A stretch of 64,000 nucleotides of DNA from Saprospiraceae bacterium (GTDB lineage: Bacteria > Bacteroidota > Bacteroidia > Chitinophagales > Saprospiraceae): contig JADJTQ010000001.1 in assembly GCA_016711125.1 (NCBI GenBank), positions 992,001 through 1,056,000 on the forward strand, in the 5' to 3' direction. The notes beneath the pieces are model-generated. The model made no database searches. It was given only the letters and a program-made list of their open reading frames with translations, and had not been told where the DNA came from. Numbering within the stretch: position 1 is the first letter of the stretch; each line of letters starts with the position of its first letter. The position numbers were made by a program, and so were the translations under genes. Shown in pieces: positions 29,445 to 39,223 of the stretch.

Positions 29445-30640
29445 GTACAAGACAATTTCTTCTTGTTGGCCTCTCTGGTCTGACGATTGTCGCATTGTTG
29501 ATTTTTACCCTCTTTGATCTTAAAGACATTCCTGACCTGCAATGGCAAGAGCATTATTATTTGAATTCAAAACAGCCTTATGGTACCTGGATCTTTCACG
29601 AAATGATCAGGCAACGTTACCGTGATATTCCAGTTGTCCGGAATATTCAGGATACGACACTAAACGTTGTCAATTCTGGTAAAACGCTGTATGTTTACAT
29701 CGGAGATTATGCAACCTTCGACGAATTTGAGACAGCCGAGCTGTTGGATTTTGCAGAACGAGGCAATGATCTTTTAATAATTGCTGGCTCATTTGATGTG
29801 ACAATGGATGAAGATGAGCCTTTTCTTTGGGATCCGGAAGGTATTTATGACTCAACAGTGACCATAATCTATCCGGGCGATAGTGCCATAGTACATTCAT
29901 TTACGTATTATCATGAGTCTTTAAATAGACCTGCATTAAAATATTTTGGGGCATTGTCTGAAGATTTATGGAATGACGATGAACATACCATCTACGGGCT
30001 TACCTCAGACAGTCTGATTTTATTTGATCAATGGACTTTAGGGGGAGGCCGCGTATTCCTCCACACCATCCCGGCAATGTTTAGCAATTTAGCAGCAAAG
30101 CAACCTAATTATCGCACTCATTTTAACCTGATATTTGATCAGTTTGAACCCGATCTAGTGATTCTTGACCATATATCACTTCATCGGGGCAGCATCCCAT
30201 CGGAAAGTCCCTTACAATTTATTTTAGGAGAGAAATCGCTTCGTATGGCCTATTTTCTCTTATTATTCGCAGCTTTTAGTTTTATAATATTTAAGAGTAA
30301 ACGACGGCAGCGAGTTATACCTACCCGTGAATCAAATGTAAATACTTCACTTGAATATGTGAGGACCTTAAGTGATTTATTCCTTCAACAGAAACAGCAT
30401 AAAAAGTTAATAAAACACCTGGAAGACATATTTAATCATCATCTGCGTAAAAGATATTTCCTGGATCGTCATGATGAAAATTTCATTCCCAATCTTGTTA
30501 GGAAATCTAAAGTCGACCACGGAGAGATTGTTGCTCTCCTTGAAGAATTTGACCGGGCATATAAAAAATTGAATGTAGGTGACGAACATTTAGTCTTGCT
30601 TAATCAGCTTTTGGATTCCTTTTATAAAAAATGCAAATAA
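29441..30640 (+). CDS. DUF4350 domain-containing protein
   Basis: A 399-residue protein with an N-terminal membrane anchor (LVGLSGLTIVALLIFTLF), an extracytoplasmic DUF4350 domain (LNSKQPYGTWIFHEMI ... LDFAERGNDLLIIAGSFD, reminiscent of glutamine-amidotransferase-like folds) and a second membrane segment near residue 270 (MAYFLLLFAAFSFIIF), followed by a basic cytoplasmic tail. It overlaps its neighbours by 4 and 1-10 bases. A member of the conserved SpoIIM/DUF4129/DUF4350/MoxR/DUF58 set; role unknown. Confidence 0.86.
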   Translation: MSTRQFLLVGLSGLTIVALLIFTLFDLKDIPDLQWQEHYYLNSKQPYGTWIFHEMIRQRYRDIPVVRNIQDTTLNVVNSGKTLYVYIGDYATFDEFETAELLDFAERGNDLLIIAGSFDVTMDEDEPFLWDPEGIYDSTVTIIYPGDSAIVHSFTYYHESLNRPALKYFGALSEDLWNDDEHTIYGLTSDSLILFDQWTLGGGRVFLHTIPAMFSNLAAKQPNYRTHFNLIFDQFEPDLVILDHISLHRGSIPSESPLQFILGEKSLRMAYFLLLFAAFSFIIFKSKRRQRVIPTRESNVNTSLEYVRTLSDLFLQQKQHKKLIKHLEDIFNHHLRKRYFLDRHDENFIPNLVRKSKVDHGEIVALLEEFDRAYKKLNVGDEHLVLLNQLLDSFYKKCK

Positions 30641-31635
30641 TGGATCATCGAGAAGAATCTGACTTTCAGCCACTGAGGTCATCACTGAACTTAAGACCTG
30701 CTTTAGACAAAATTCACCAGATACAGGTTGAATGCCATAAAGTTCTGGTAGGCCAGCAGAATTTGATCGACCTCCTCTTGATTTCTATTCTGGCCGATGG
30801 CCATGTTTTGCTGGAGGGTGTGCCGGGAATTGCTAAGACCTTAAGCGCCAAGGTGCTGGCAAAGGCCATTGATGCTGATTTTTCACGGATACAGTTTACA
30901 CCAGATTTGATGCCCTCAGATATCATTGGCACTTCAATCTTTGATTTGAAGTCTTCCGAGTTTACGTTCAGAAAGGGACCGATATTTTCGAATGTAGTGC
31001 TGATTGATGAGATAAATCGTGCACCAGCCAAGACACAATCTGCTTTATTTGAGGTGATGGAAGAGAAACAGATCACTTTTGATGGCAATACCATCATCAT
31101 GGACCGACCATTTATCGTGATTGCAACCCAAAATCCTATAGAGCAAGAGGGCACTTACCGGCTTCCCGAAGGACAGCTGGATCGCTTCCTCATGAAGATC
31201 AACCTGACCTATCCTCGCCCGGAAGATGAAATTAATATTTTGAAAAGATTTAAAGATCAGATACATCAGGTTGATCTTGATCAAATTCAGAGAGTAATGA
31301 CCCGGAATGATATAAGCACTATGCAACAAGTTTTAACTCAAATTCATATTGAAGATCAAATGCTTCAATATATACTGGATATCGTGCAGGAAACCCGTAA
31401 TCATGCACAAATTTATCTTGGGGCGTCGCCCCGGGCTGCTCTGGCTATACTCAAGACCAGCAAGGTTGTAGCATTGCTCTCTGAAAGAGATTTCGTAATT
31501 CCCGATGATGTTCAGTTTGTTGCTTCCCATGTATTAAATCACCGGTTGATATTAACTCCTGTGGCGGAAATGGAAAATATCACAGTGCAGGATATCATCT
31601 CAGATATTGTGAAGTCAGTCGAAGTGCCGCGATAA
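30640..31635 (+). CDS. MoxR family AAA+ ATPase
   Basis: About 331 residues. The start at 30640 (TAATG overlap with the DUF4350 stop) is preferred over the ATG at 30631. AAA+ elements are in order: Walker A GVPGIAKT, MPSDIIGTSIFD, Walker B VVLIDEINRAPAKTQ, sensor 1 IATQNPIEQEGTYRLPEGQLDRF, and GASPRAALAILKTSK in the lid. MoxR ATPases act as chaperones that assemble or activate partner complexes, usually with a VWA or DUF58 protein; the DUF58 gene follows one base later. Cytoplasmic. Confidence 0.94.
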   Translation: MDHREESDFQPLRSSLNLRPALDKIHQIQVECHKVLVGQQNLIDLLLISILADGHVLLEGVPGIAKTLSAKVLAKAIDADFSRIQFTPDLMPSDIIGTSIFDLKSSEFTFRKGPIFSNVVLIDEINRAPAKTQSALFEVMEEKQITFDGNTIIMDRPFIVIATQNPIEQEGTYRLPEGQLDRFLMKINLTYPRPEDEINILKRFKDQIHQVDLDQIQRVMTRNDISTMQQVLTQIHIEDQMLQYILDIVQETRNHAQIYLGASPRAALAILKTSKVVALLSERDFVIPDDVQFVASHVLNHRLILTPVAEMENITVQDIISDIVKSVEVPR

Positions 31636-31636
31636 C

Positions 31637-32965
31637 ATGTTTAGAGACACCTACTTAAAAGACCGATTTTTTATGGCTATTGGCGTAGTAATTGCGCTTT
31701 TAATTTTAGCTTATTCTTATCCGGGTCTGATGGTTGCAGGTAGGATCGTGCTGGTATCCATATTTATTTTTATCCTGTTCGAATGGTTTTTATTGTATCG
31801 AATAGCACATCAGCTCACCGCTCGACGCCAGGTATTTAGCAGGCTTTCGCTGGGTGATGATCAGGAGATAACTTATGAGGCTTCCAATCTATCTCGTTAT
31901 AATTTGAATGTCGAGATTGTTGATGAACTACCTTATCAGTTGCAGTTGCGCAATTTTAAATTTGGTAGTCGGTTAAAATCCGGTCAGGTATTAACCTATC
32001 GCTATGTGATTCGACCCTTAGTGCGGGGGGCTTATTCGTTTGGCAACCTGCATATTTATGCTTCTATACCGCTAATCTCTTTGATCGAAAGAAGAATTAC
32101 GGTGAGTGCAGACGAAGAAGTTGTCGTCATTCCTTCAATCATTCAGATGAAAAAGTATGAATTGGAGATATTTGCGCGAACAGCCTCCCTGTCGGGTATA
32201 CGACGGGTTAGAAGCATCGGTGAAGATGACGAGTTCGAGCATATCCGGTCATATCAGCAAGGAGACAATATTCGCTCGATCAATTGGAAGGCAACGTCGC
32301 GAAAGAATGCCCCAATGATCAATCAATTTCAGAATACCCGCTCTCAGATGGTGTATTGCATCATAGACAAAGGACGGTCTATGAAGATGCCCTTTGATGG
32401 ACTCACCCTGCTGGACTATGCAATTAATACAGCACTCGTCATAAGTAATATTGTACTTAAGAAGTACGATAGGGCGGGATTGGTGACTTTTTCTGATAAA
32501 ATTGGAAAAATAGTAGCTGCTGAAAATACCCCACATCAGCTCGGATTTATCTCACAACATCTGTATAATCAAACCACAGGCTTTAAGGAATCTAACTACG
32601 AACTCCTTTTTTATACCCTGCAAAATCAACTTAGACGCCGCAGTGTCTTATTGTTTTTCACCAATTTTGAGCATTTGTATGATCTCGATAGAAATATTGA
32701 ATATTTCAAAGCTTTGAATCGACGTCATTTGATGGTGATCATATTTTTTATCAATACAGAGTTGATTGCCACGGGTGAAATGAAAACTAATAAGGTATCT
32801 GATATTTACTTAAAAACCTTTGCTGAACGAACCCTCATCGAAAAAGAAAGGATCTTGGATAAGTTAAAGCATCTTGGCATTCAATGCATATTGACAAAAC
32901 CTGAAAATTTGTCAATTGGTGTTATCAATAAATATCTGGAGATCAAAGCTAAACGAATGCGATAG
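31637..32965 (+). CDS. DUF58 domain-containing protein
   Basis: A 442-residue protein. Two membrane segments near the N terminus (FFMAIGVVIALLILAYSY, AGRIVLVSIFIFILFEWFL) are followed by a beta-rich region and the DUF58 signature FEHIRSYQQGDNIRSINWKATSRKNAPMINQF. The rest resembles a VWA fold: a DKGRSM motif stands where the MIDAS DxSxS would be. It sits one base after moxR and is the likely MoxR client. It is the last gene of the operon. Confidence 0.9.
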   Translation: MFRDTYLKDRFFMAIGVVIALLILAYSYPGLMVAGRIVLVSIFIFILFEWFLLYRIAHQLTARRQVFSRLSLGDDQEITYEASNLSRYNLNVEIVDELPYQLQLRNFKFGSRLKSGQVLTYRYVIRPLVRGAYSFGNLHIYASIPLISLIERRITVSADEEVVVIPSIIQMKKYELEIFARTASLSGIRRVRSIGEDDEFEHIRSYQQGDNIRSINWKATSRKNAPMINQFQNTRSQMVYCIIDKGRSMKMPFDGLTLLDYAINTALVISNIVLKKYDRAGLVTFSDKIGKIVAAENTPHQLGFISQHLYNQTTGFKESNYELLFYTLQNQLRRRSVLLFFTNFEHLYDLDRNIEYFKALNRRHLMVIIFFINTELIATGEMKTNKVSDIYLKTFAERTLIEKERILDKLKHLGIQCILTKPENLSIGVINKYLEIKAKRMR

Positions 32966-33050
32966 TAGGTTCCCGGACTGCAATCAGAAAGTCAAAATGC
33001 AAAAAATTAAAGTCAAAAGATTAGTATGCCAACGACGAATCCAGCTTTAG

Positions 33051-33451
33051 CTATACCAGGCTCTCCTCATCAATCAGATGATCTATCAGTTCGTCACCTA
33101 CCTGTTTCGGATTATGGCCCCATTGGTTACTGCCCGGTTGACTGTCCTTACACAACCAGACCAGAGCATGATCCAACCCACGATTGGAATAAGTCCCCAC
33201 AAGAGATTCCAGCCGCTTTTACCAATATCATGCAGTCTCCTCACTCCTACCGCTAAACTAGGAATAAAAAAAGCAAGCGAAACAATCATGTAGAACATAG
33301 TCGTACTAAACAAGATCATTTCAAGCCCGAGTACTCCATAGGTAATGAGGGCATTAAATAATGCAAAATACCAATACTCACTTCGGCGGGAACGCCCTTC
33401 AAATTCAGCATATCGACTAAGGGCTTGCTTGAAATAATCAAATCCGGACAT
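33051..33451 (-). CDS. DUF805 family membrane protein (frameshifted)
   Basis: A 133-residue inner-membrane protein. It begins FDYFKQALSRYAEFEGRSRRSEYWYFALFNALI, the typical DUF805 start, and has SLAVGVRRLHDIGKSGWNLLWGLIPIVGWIMLW. The continuous frame ends at 33098, but one base added near 33156-33163 restores the family end CKDSQPGSNQWGHNPK and the true stop at 33051-33053. Function of DUF805 is not known. The gene stands alone, convergent with the DUF58 gene. Confidence 0.85.
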
Positions 33452-33606
33452 AGTTGCTCTATTTTGACTAACAAGCTACTAAAAAAGTATTCTCAATTTT
33501 GGGCTTTGGGTACAAGTTCTTTGGTGAGATTACGACCTTTTATGGTTTGGAATTGGTGATCACACCTGTTTGTTCACTACCTGGAAAGGCGGGCTGTTCG
33601 TAGCTC

Positions 33607-35600
33607 TTGCTACCTTCCTTTATGATCGTATTGGTATTTTTTTTGGATCTTAGCAAATTTGTTAAACAAACCTGGATTTTGAAATTAGACGTGACTGGCA
33701 TTTTTTGTTATTTTTTTTCGATTATTTTCATCTATGACACGATGCCAGGTCTTCAGGCTAGGCCATTTCAAAGTTTTCAACCGGCAGACACCAGTGTGAT
33801 TATCCAGCAATATGAAGAGTGTAAAAATCTTGCCACAGTAAGCCTCGATAGTACATACGCATGTTTTGTTAGTGGCCTGGTTCGGGCAAAAGAACTCAAT
33901 TTTACAAATGGAATATTGTCCTATTACCGCGGTCTGGGTGCCATTGAAACCATGCGGGGTAATGTTCAACAGAGTCTCGATTGGTCGGAGAAAGCACTCG
34001 CCCTAGTGCATGAGGCTGGCCTTTCTGGAGTGGTGAAATTAGATCTTCTGATCAATAAGGGTGCTGCATTGACGCGGTCTGGCCAGCCTGGTAATGCTAT
34101 AGAAACATATATCGAAGCTGAAGATATTGCCTTTGAAGCAAACCTGCCCGATAAAAGAGGACTCATTTTGAATAATTTGGGAGCTAATTACAGGCGACTA
34201 AAGAGGTATTCCGACGCGATACGGATCTATGAACAGTCGCTCGAAATCCGTCACCTGCTCAAAGACACCAATGGTATCGCCAACAATCATTTCAATCTTG
34301 CAGCAACATATGCTGAGCAGGGAAACTATGGCTTGGCGCTAAGCTCACTTGACAAAGCCAGAGTTCTTTACGAATCCCTGGGTCTGGCGGACGATGTACT
34401 TTTATGTGAGCTTTCATTGGGTCATGCTTTATTTAAACTTGGTCGCGAGGATGAGGGCTTTAAAATTTTAAATGGACTTTTACAGAGACCATCTCTCCCG
34501 TTTCAAATTCATGAATATGCCACACTCTACATTACAGTTGGTAGCTATTATAATCAAAAAGGAGACTATCAAAGCGCGGATGCATTACTCACTGAGATTG
34601 CTCCTGATGTAGAAGATTCGAATCTTAGCGACCTCTTGCTTGACTACTATAAGAATCATGGAGCGACTAAAAATGGTCTAAATCAACACAAGGCGGCCTA
34701 TGAGATGATGGTAAGGCATAATCAGGTCTTGGATACCCTTTCGCAGCAAGAAACTCAGCGTTTACGGGGGAGATGGAGACCAAATATCTGACTCGGGAAA
34801 AGGACTATCAAATTAAGGTCCAGGATCTGGAGATCAAAAAATCGAATCGTCAAAGGATCATTTACGCGATTGGTCTGATTGGGGTAAGCCTATTGGCATT
34901 TTTACTCTATCGACTAAACTACATTCGACGAATGAATAATGTGACATTGGAAGAGAAAAATAAGATTATTGAAAAATCACTTATTGAAAAAGATATTCTG
35001 CTTCGGGAGATTCATCATCGTGTAAAAAACAATCTTCAATTTATCTCCTCGCTGCTTGGATTACAATCTGAACACATTAGTGATGACACTGCTTTGAGCG
35101 CTTTACAGGACGGTCAGAACCGAGTACAGTCCATGGCTCTGATCCATCAGAATTTGTATCAGGAAGATAATCTAACCGGAGTGGGGATCAAGAATTATTT
35201 TGTAAAATTAATTCGAAACTTATTCGATTCCTATAATATTCGGAATGAATCTGTTTCTCTAAAACTTGATATCGATGAGTTGAACCTTGATGTTGATACA
35301 GTTGTCCCGGTTGGGCTCATTGTCAATGAATTGGTCAGTAATTGCCTCAAATATGCATTTCCTGATGGCCATGGAAATATCTTTGTGGTCCTAAAAGAAG
35401 AAGGCAATGAACTTTGTTTGGTGGTGAAGGATGATGGGAGGGGCATATCCGACCTGGAAAGGGAAAATCTGGGTAGCTCATTTGGTTACCGCCTCATTAA
35501 AGTGCTTCAAGACCAAATGATGGCTTCCTTAGAGATCAATGCCAATCGAGGCACAGAGGTAGTTATGAGGATCAGCAAGTATATGAAAGCAGGACTTTGA
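33607..35600 (+). CDS. TPR sensor histidine kinase, HisKA_2 type (frameshifted)
   Basis: A two-part frame joined at the G run 34766-34770: one more G links QQETQRLRG to EMETKYLTREKDYQIKVQDL. The reconstructed protein is 664 residues: N-terminal hydrophobic segment, about six TPR-like repeats (residues 80-380, such as ALTRSGQPGNAIETYIEAE), coiled coil, a membrane segment (IIYAIGLIGVSLLAFLLYRL), the HisKA_2 domain with phospho-acceptor His in LLREIHHRVKNNLQFISSLLGLQ, and HATPase (NELVSNCLKYAFPDG, VKDDGRGIS). The response regulator at 36162 is the likely partner. The start is uncertain. Confidence 0.86.
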
Positions 35601-35782
35601 AATTTCCGAACGCTGATTCTTGAAGAAGTCTTGCTTCCTCTACCTGACGGTTGCGAAAGATGACCGAATGTCCCCGTGCCTACTCTCATCGATTTTCAAA
35701 GATTTCGTAGCGAATTTGAGGTGATATGGATGGTTAATGCATGATAGAGGTGTAATTCAGCTCAAGACTATACCCAGGTATA

Positions 35783-36073
35783 GTGAGAAGTTACTGCGAT
35801 ATCCTCAATTTTGAATCATCAGATAATCTAAACAAATTAATCATGATGTATTTCAACTCAATCTCAATCATTTCAGAACGTGAAAAGGAAGTATTACGTT
35901 TAGTAGCTTATGAATACTCCAGCAGAGAAATTGCGCAGGAACTCTACATTTCCACGAATACGGTCAATACGCACAAAAAGAATTTAAGAAGTAAACTGGA
36001 TGTGAAAAACCTGGCCGGTCTGGTGCGAAAAGGTTTTGAATTGGGTATCTTGAATCTTGAACAAAGAGCATAG
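35783..36073 (+). CDS. small LuxR/GerE-type HTH regulator
   Basis: Up to 96 residues; a start at 35843 (MMYFNSISIISERE) would give 76. It is essentially one LuxR-type helix-turn-helix: SEREKEVLRLVAYEYSSREIAQELYISTNTVNTHKKNLRSKL. No receiver or sensor domain. It lies between the histidine kinase and the response regulator genes, so it is probably a DNA-binding member of the same signalling cluster, or a receiver-less relic. Confidence 0.78.
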   Translation: MRSYCDILNFESSDNLNKLIMMYFNSISIISEREKEVLRLVAYEYSSREIAQELYISTNTVNTHKKNLRSKLDVKNLAGLVRKGFELGILNLEQRA

Positions 36074-36161
36074 TCAATAAGTCCGCCTTTTCGGGAAATT
36101 GCCTCATATCGGAATTTTCACACACAAGTGATTGCAATTGTACTAGTAGAGCACAAAACGA

Positions 36162-36779
36162 ATGTCTAATATTTCTATTTTAATTATTGAAGATGAAGGG
36201 GTCGTAGCCCACGATATTGCCAGGAGGATTCGAAATCTTGGTTATGATGTTGCCGGTATTAAAAATAGCAGTGATCAGGCCCTCAATTATCTGCAAATTC
36301 ATACACCCGATTTAATCTTGTGCGATATCATGATTGATGGTCCAAAAGATGGAATCGAGGTTGCAGAAGAGGTCTTTCATCTAAAGAAGATACCCTTAAT
36401 TTTCCTGACTGCTTTATCAGATCGCTCAACTTTGGAGAGGGCCAAGAAGGTGCTCCCACATGGTTACATAGTGAAGCCATTTGATAATCATGATCTGCTG
36501 ACAGCCATTGAATTGGCTCTATATAAACACAGCGTCGAATTGGAAAAATTGGCTATTACATTAGACAAAATTGATCGGATTGCTACTGAGCAGGTAACTG
36601 AAAGAGAGTTTGAAATGTTGCAAGATATTATCAAAGGATTAACCAATCAACAAATCAGTGAAAGTCGGTTTATCGCCACAAGTACAGTAAAATATCATAT
36701 TGGAAAACTGCTTGATAAAATGCAAGTATCAAACCGGGCAGATGCGTTGCACAAAATAATCCAACTTCTGACCAATTAA
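36162..36779 (+). CDS. response regulator, receiver plus LuxR-type HTH
   Basis: A 205-residue protein. The receiver domain has the acidic pair ILIIEDEG, the phosphorylation Asp in LILCDIMIDGPKDG, Thr in FLTALSD and Lys in YIVKPFD. A linker leads to a LuxR/GerE-type HTH (VTEREFEMLQDIIKGLTNQQISESRFIATSTVKYHIGKLLDKM). It is likely phosphorylated by the HisKA_2 kinase encoded 560 bases upstream. Confidence 0.9.
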   Translation: MSNISILIIEDEGVVAHDIARRIRNLGYDVAGIKNSSDQALNYLQIHTPDLILCDIMIDGPKDGIEVAEEVFHLKKIPLIFLTALSDRSTLERAKKVLPHGYIVKPFDNHDLLTAIELALYKHSVELEKLAITLDKIDRIATEQVTEREFEMLQDIIKGLTNQQISESRFIATSTVKYHIGKLLDKMQVSNRADALHKIIQLLTN

Positions 36780-36828
36780 GAATTAGACGAACGAAGTATG
36801 TTTTTACCCTACAGAATAATCGCTGGCT

Positions 36829-36999
36829 ATGACTAACCTGAGTGGAGATCAAATAACGATGTCAAAAAATACATCGAATGAACTCGTCGCTGTTTTTTCA
36901 AAGATTTTTCTCGAAAAGATTGATCATCAGCTTGATGAGTATTTTGAGAAAGAAAAGCAGTATCTGCCGGTGACTTGGTGTGACGATGATTTCGTTTAG
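36829..36999 (+). CDS. small hypothetical protein
   Basis: A 56-codon frame with ATG at 36829 and an in-frame ATG at 36859 (MSKNTSNELVAVFSKIFLEK). It has amphipathic helical character (IDHQLDEYFEKEKQYLP) and ends before the converging PorV/PorQ gene. Not recognised; the composition is protein-like but it could be chance. Confidence 0.35.
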   Translation: MTNLSGDQITMSKNTSNELVAVFSKIFLEKIDHQLDEYFEKEKQYLPVTWCDDDFV

Positions 37000-37060
37000 C
37001 TATAGAGATATTTGCTACTTTTTCCGCACCTGCACTAAAACCATCACCTTTTACAAATGA

Positions 37061-38209
37061 TCAAGGGACCACCGTTTGTTCCCGTCGCTTAAAGTCAAGT
37101 TGAAGAGAGAAGATATGGGAAAACGAAGTATTTTCCGTATCTCCTACATTGGTTAGTGCATAGTCAATACGGAGTTGACTTACGTTCATCCCAATGCCAA
37201 AGTGAGGCTGTACCAGGGTATTTTTGGCAAGAGGATTTAGATCATCGGTCACCTTCTGAATGTTGCCAAGGCCAGCTCGCAGAAATAGTTTATCATTAAA
37301 TCCGTATTCAGCTCCAATGCGTGGGTCAATGCTGGTAAATGACGAACTAATCAGCGTATTTCGCTGACCGTCAAAAGTGAAGTTGAGGTCAAGTTCGATC
37401 AAAAGTGTGTTTTTTTCTCCAATGGGAGCCTCATATCCTGCTGCTGTGATCAGGCTGGGTGCGGTGATCTCTGTGCTGCTCTTTGGCACCAGATTGTTCG
37501 TTTCCTGCAATACCCTTTGCTCTTCTTCAGTAAAGCTAAATGACCATGCGTTAAATGTGTTTGTCACGTCACGGGCCATAACTCCAAGGTGCCAGCGGTC
37601 AGTGTGCTTTTGCAATCCAACGTCTAGACCAAACCCCCAGGCGGTTGCAAAGGGACCGACCCGACGATTTATCACCTTGACACTGCCGCCGATATCCCAC
37701 TTAGACTGACCGAGTTGTCTGCCATACGAGAGGAAAATTCCATAATCTGCGGCTGAAAAAGAGGAAATATTGTCGTAATTGATACTACCATCCGGTTCGA
37801 GAAGATTCAGTGTGTTGGGTATATTGTCAATGCCCATTCTCACGACCGACAAGGCGCCATAGGCTCTCTTTTCACGGTTCAATTCCTTCGCTACACCAAT
37901 AAAATCGTAGTTGACCACGCCTGCAAACCACTCAGCATGCATCGCTGCCACACTCAACGGTGCCTGGCCTTGAGCCAAACCTGCAGGATTCCACTGGGTT
38001 GAGAAAACATTTGCTGAGGTAGCGCTTACGGCACCGCCCATTCCATGTGCACGCCCACCCACACCAATACTGAGAAAGTTATTGCTGTACTTACGAAACT
38101 CTGCCTGAGCCTGAGTAAAAGATGAAAGAAGCATACAGCCCACGATCGGAGCTAAGATCAATAATGAACTACGGGTCAATCTGATTTTCATGGTCTTTAA
38201 AACGTGCAA
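37061..38209 (-). CDS. PorV/PorQ family outer-membrane protein (type IX secretion)
   Basis: A 382-residue FadL-like barrel. It has a signal peptide (MLLSSFTQAQA) and the diagnostic PorV/PorQ start FLSIGVGGRAHGMGGAVSATSANVFSTQWNPAGLAQ. PorV takes cargo from the T9SS translocon and passes it to the sortase; PorQ may act similarly. In Bacteroidota several paralogues occur, so which one this is cannot be told. Presence points to type IX secretion in the organism. Frame intact; the best start could be MKIRLTRSS, 6 codons inside. Confidence 0.85.
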   Translation of the reverse strand: MHVLKTMKIRLTRSSLLILAPIVGCMLLSSFTQAQAEFRKYSNNFLSIGVGGRAHGMGGAVSATSANVFSTQWNPAGLAQGQAPLSVAAMHAEWFAGVVNYDFIGVAKELNREKRAYGALSVVRMGIDNIPNTLNLLEPDGSINYDNISSFSAADYGIFLSYGRQLGQSKWDIGGSVKVINRRVGPFATAWGFGLDVGLQKHTDRWHLGVMARDVTNTFNAWSFSFTEEEQRVLQETNNLVPKSSTEITAPSLITAAGYEAPIGEKNTLLIELDLNFTFDGQRNTLISSSFTSIDPRIGAEYGFNDKLFLRAGLGNIQKVTDDLNPLAKNTLVQPHFGIGMNVSQLRIDYALTNVGDTENTSFSHIFSLQLDFKRREQTVVP

Positions 38210-38501
38210 GGTAGAGAATTAGTCTTGGTTTTTACCCTCGTAATCGGGTCAAATACACTTTGCCGTCCCACAGTCGATCAAAAATCTCTGAGCCTGCTTC
38301 CTGTACCTAACTGTCTTTTAGAGATCAGCCCTTTGCTTTCCTGTCGTAGGCGTCTAGTGAACAACGAACTTAAAATGCTTTCATAGGGTTCCCGTAAAAG
38401 ATCGTCATTCTACCAATTAACAAACTCTTCATACATAGTGGCTGATAGCAATGACGTCATCAGACTGAAACAACAATAACAACTTCTAAAAATTAGAAAT
38501 T

Positions 38502-39086
38502 ATGAAAAATTACTTTTTTGCGGCCATTCTGGTCTCTCTCTCCTTTAGCGCTCTTGCCCAGTTTTCAATTCGACCACAGATCGGATACAACTCTTCTATA
38601 ATTACCAAAAGGTTTCAAGATCAGAAGTTTGGTACTGAGGCAGGTTTTCAATTTGGAGTAGATTTTCAAATTGGACAAAAGTTTTATATACAACCAGGAA
38701 TCTTATGGGAGTCAGCCAACAATGAGCTTCGTGACGGGATTAATGGGAACAACACTTCTTTTAAGGTGAACCGGGTCAGGGTACCTCTGCTGTTTGGCTA
38801 TAAATTAATCGGCCCGGATGCCGGAGGCTTAGTTGATGCAAGAATTTTTACTGGCCCCAATGCCTCTTTTGTCGTCAACAAAGATCTTAAACAAAATGCG
38901 TTGATTAATAAAGATGATTTTCATGATGCGGTTTACGGTTGGAACTTTGGTGCAGGAATTGACATCGCGATTGTTTTTGTTGATTTAGGTTATTCATTTG
39001 GACTAAGTGAGGTTTTTCAAGATGCGGCTTCTACTTCCCGTAATAATCTGTTTTATATTAATGCGGGATTAAGGATAGGTTTTTAA
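38502..39086 (+). CDS. outer-membrane beta-barrel protein (porin family, OMP_b-brl)
   Basis: A 194-residue protein. It has a signal peptide (AAILVSLSFSALAQ) and a small eight-strand barrel pattern: FSIRPQIGYNSSI, QIGQKFYIQPGILWESANN, VNRVRVPLLFGYKL, and the ending FYINAGLRIGF with a C-terminal aromatic. Typical of the PorT/OmpA-like small barrels common in Bacteroidota. Role unknown; single gene. Confidence 0.83.
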   Translation: MKNYFFAAILVSLSFSALAQFSIRPQIGYNSSIITKRFQDQKFGTEAGFQFGVDFQIGQKFYIQPGILWESANNELRDGINGNNTSFKVNRVRVPLLFGYKLIGPDAGGLVDARIFTGPNASFVVNKDLKQNALINKDDFHDAVYGWNFGAGIDIAIVFVDLGYSFGLSEVFQDAASTSRNNLFYINAGLRIGF

Positions 39087-39223
39087 AGAAAACCCTCCCA
39101 CAATGCCACTTTAGACCCATTGCAACTTAGTCAGACCAGATTGTCTTCGATTTCGAATGGTAAGATTTCGAAAAGAATTCATATTTTCAGCAGTCAAAGA
39201 CAAAGATCTAACCTGAATCTAAT

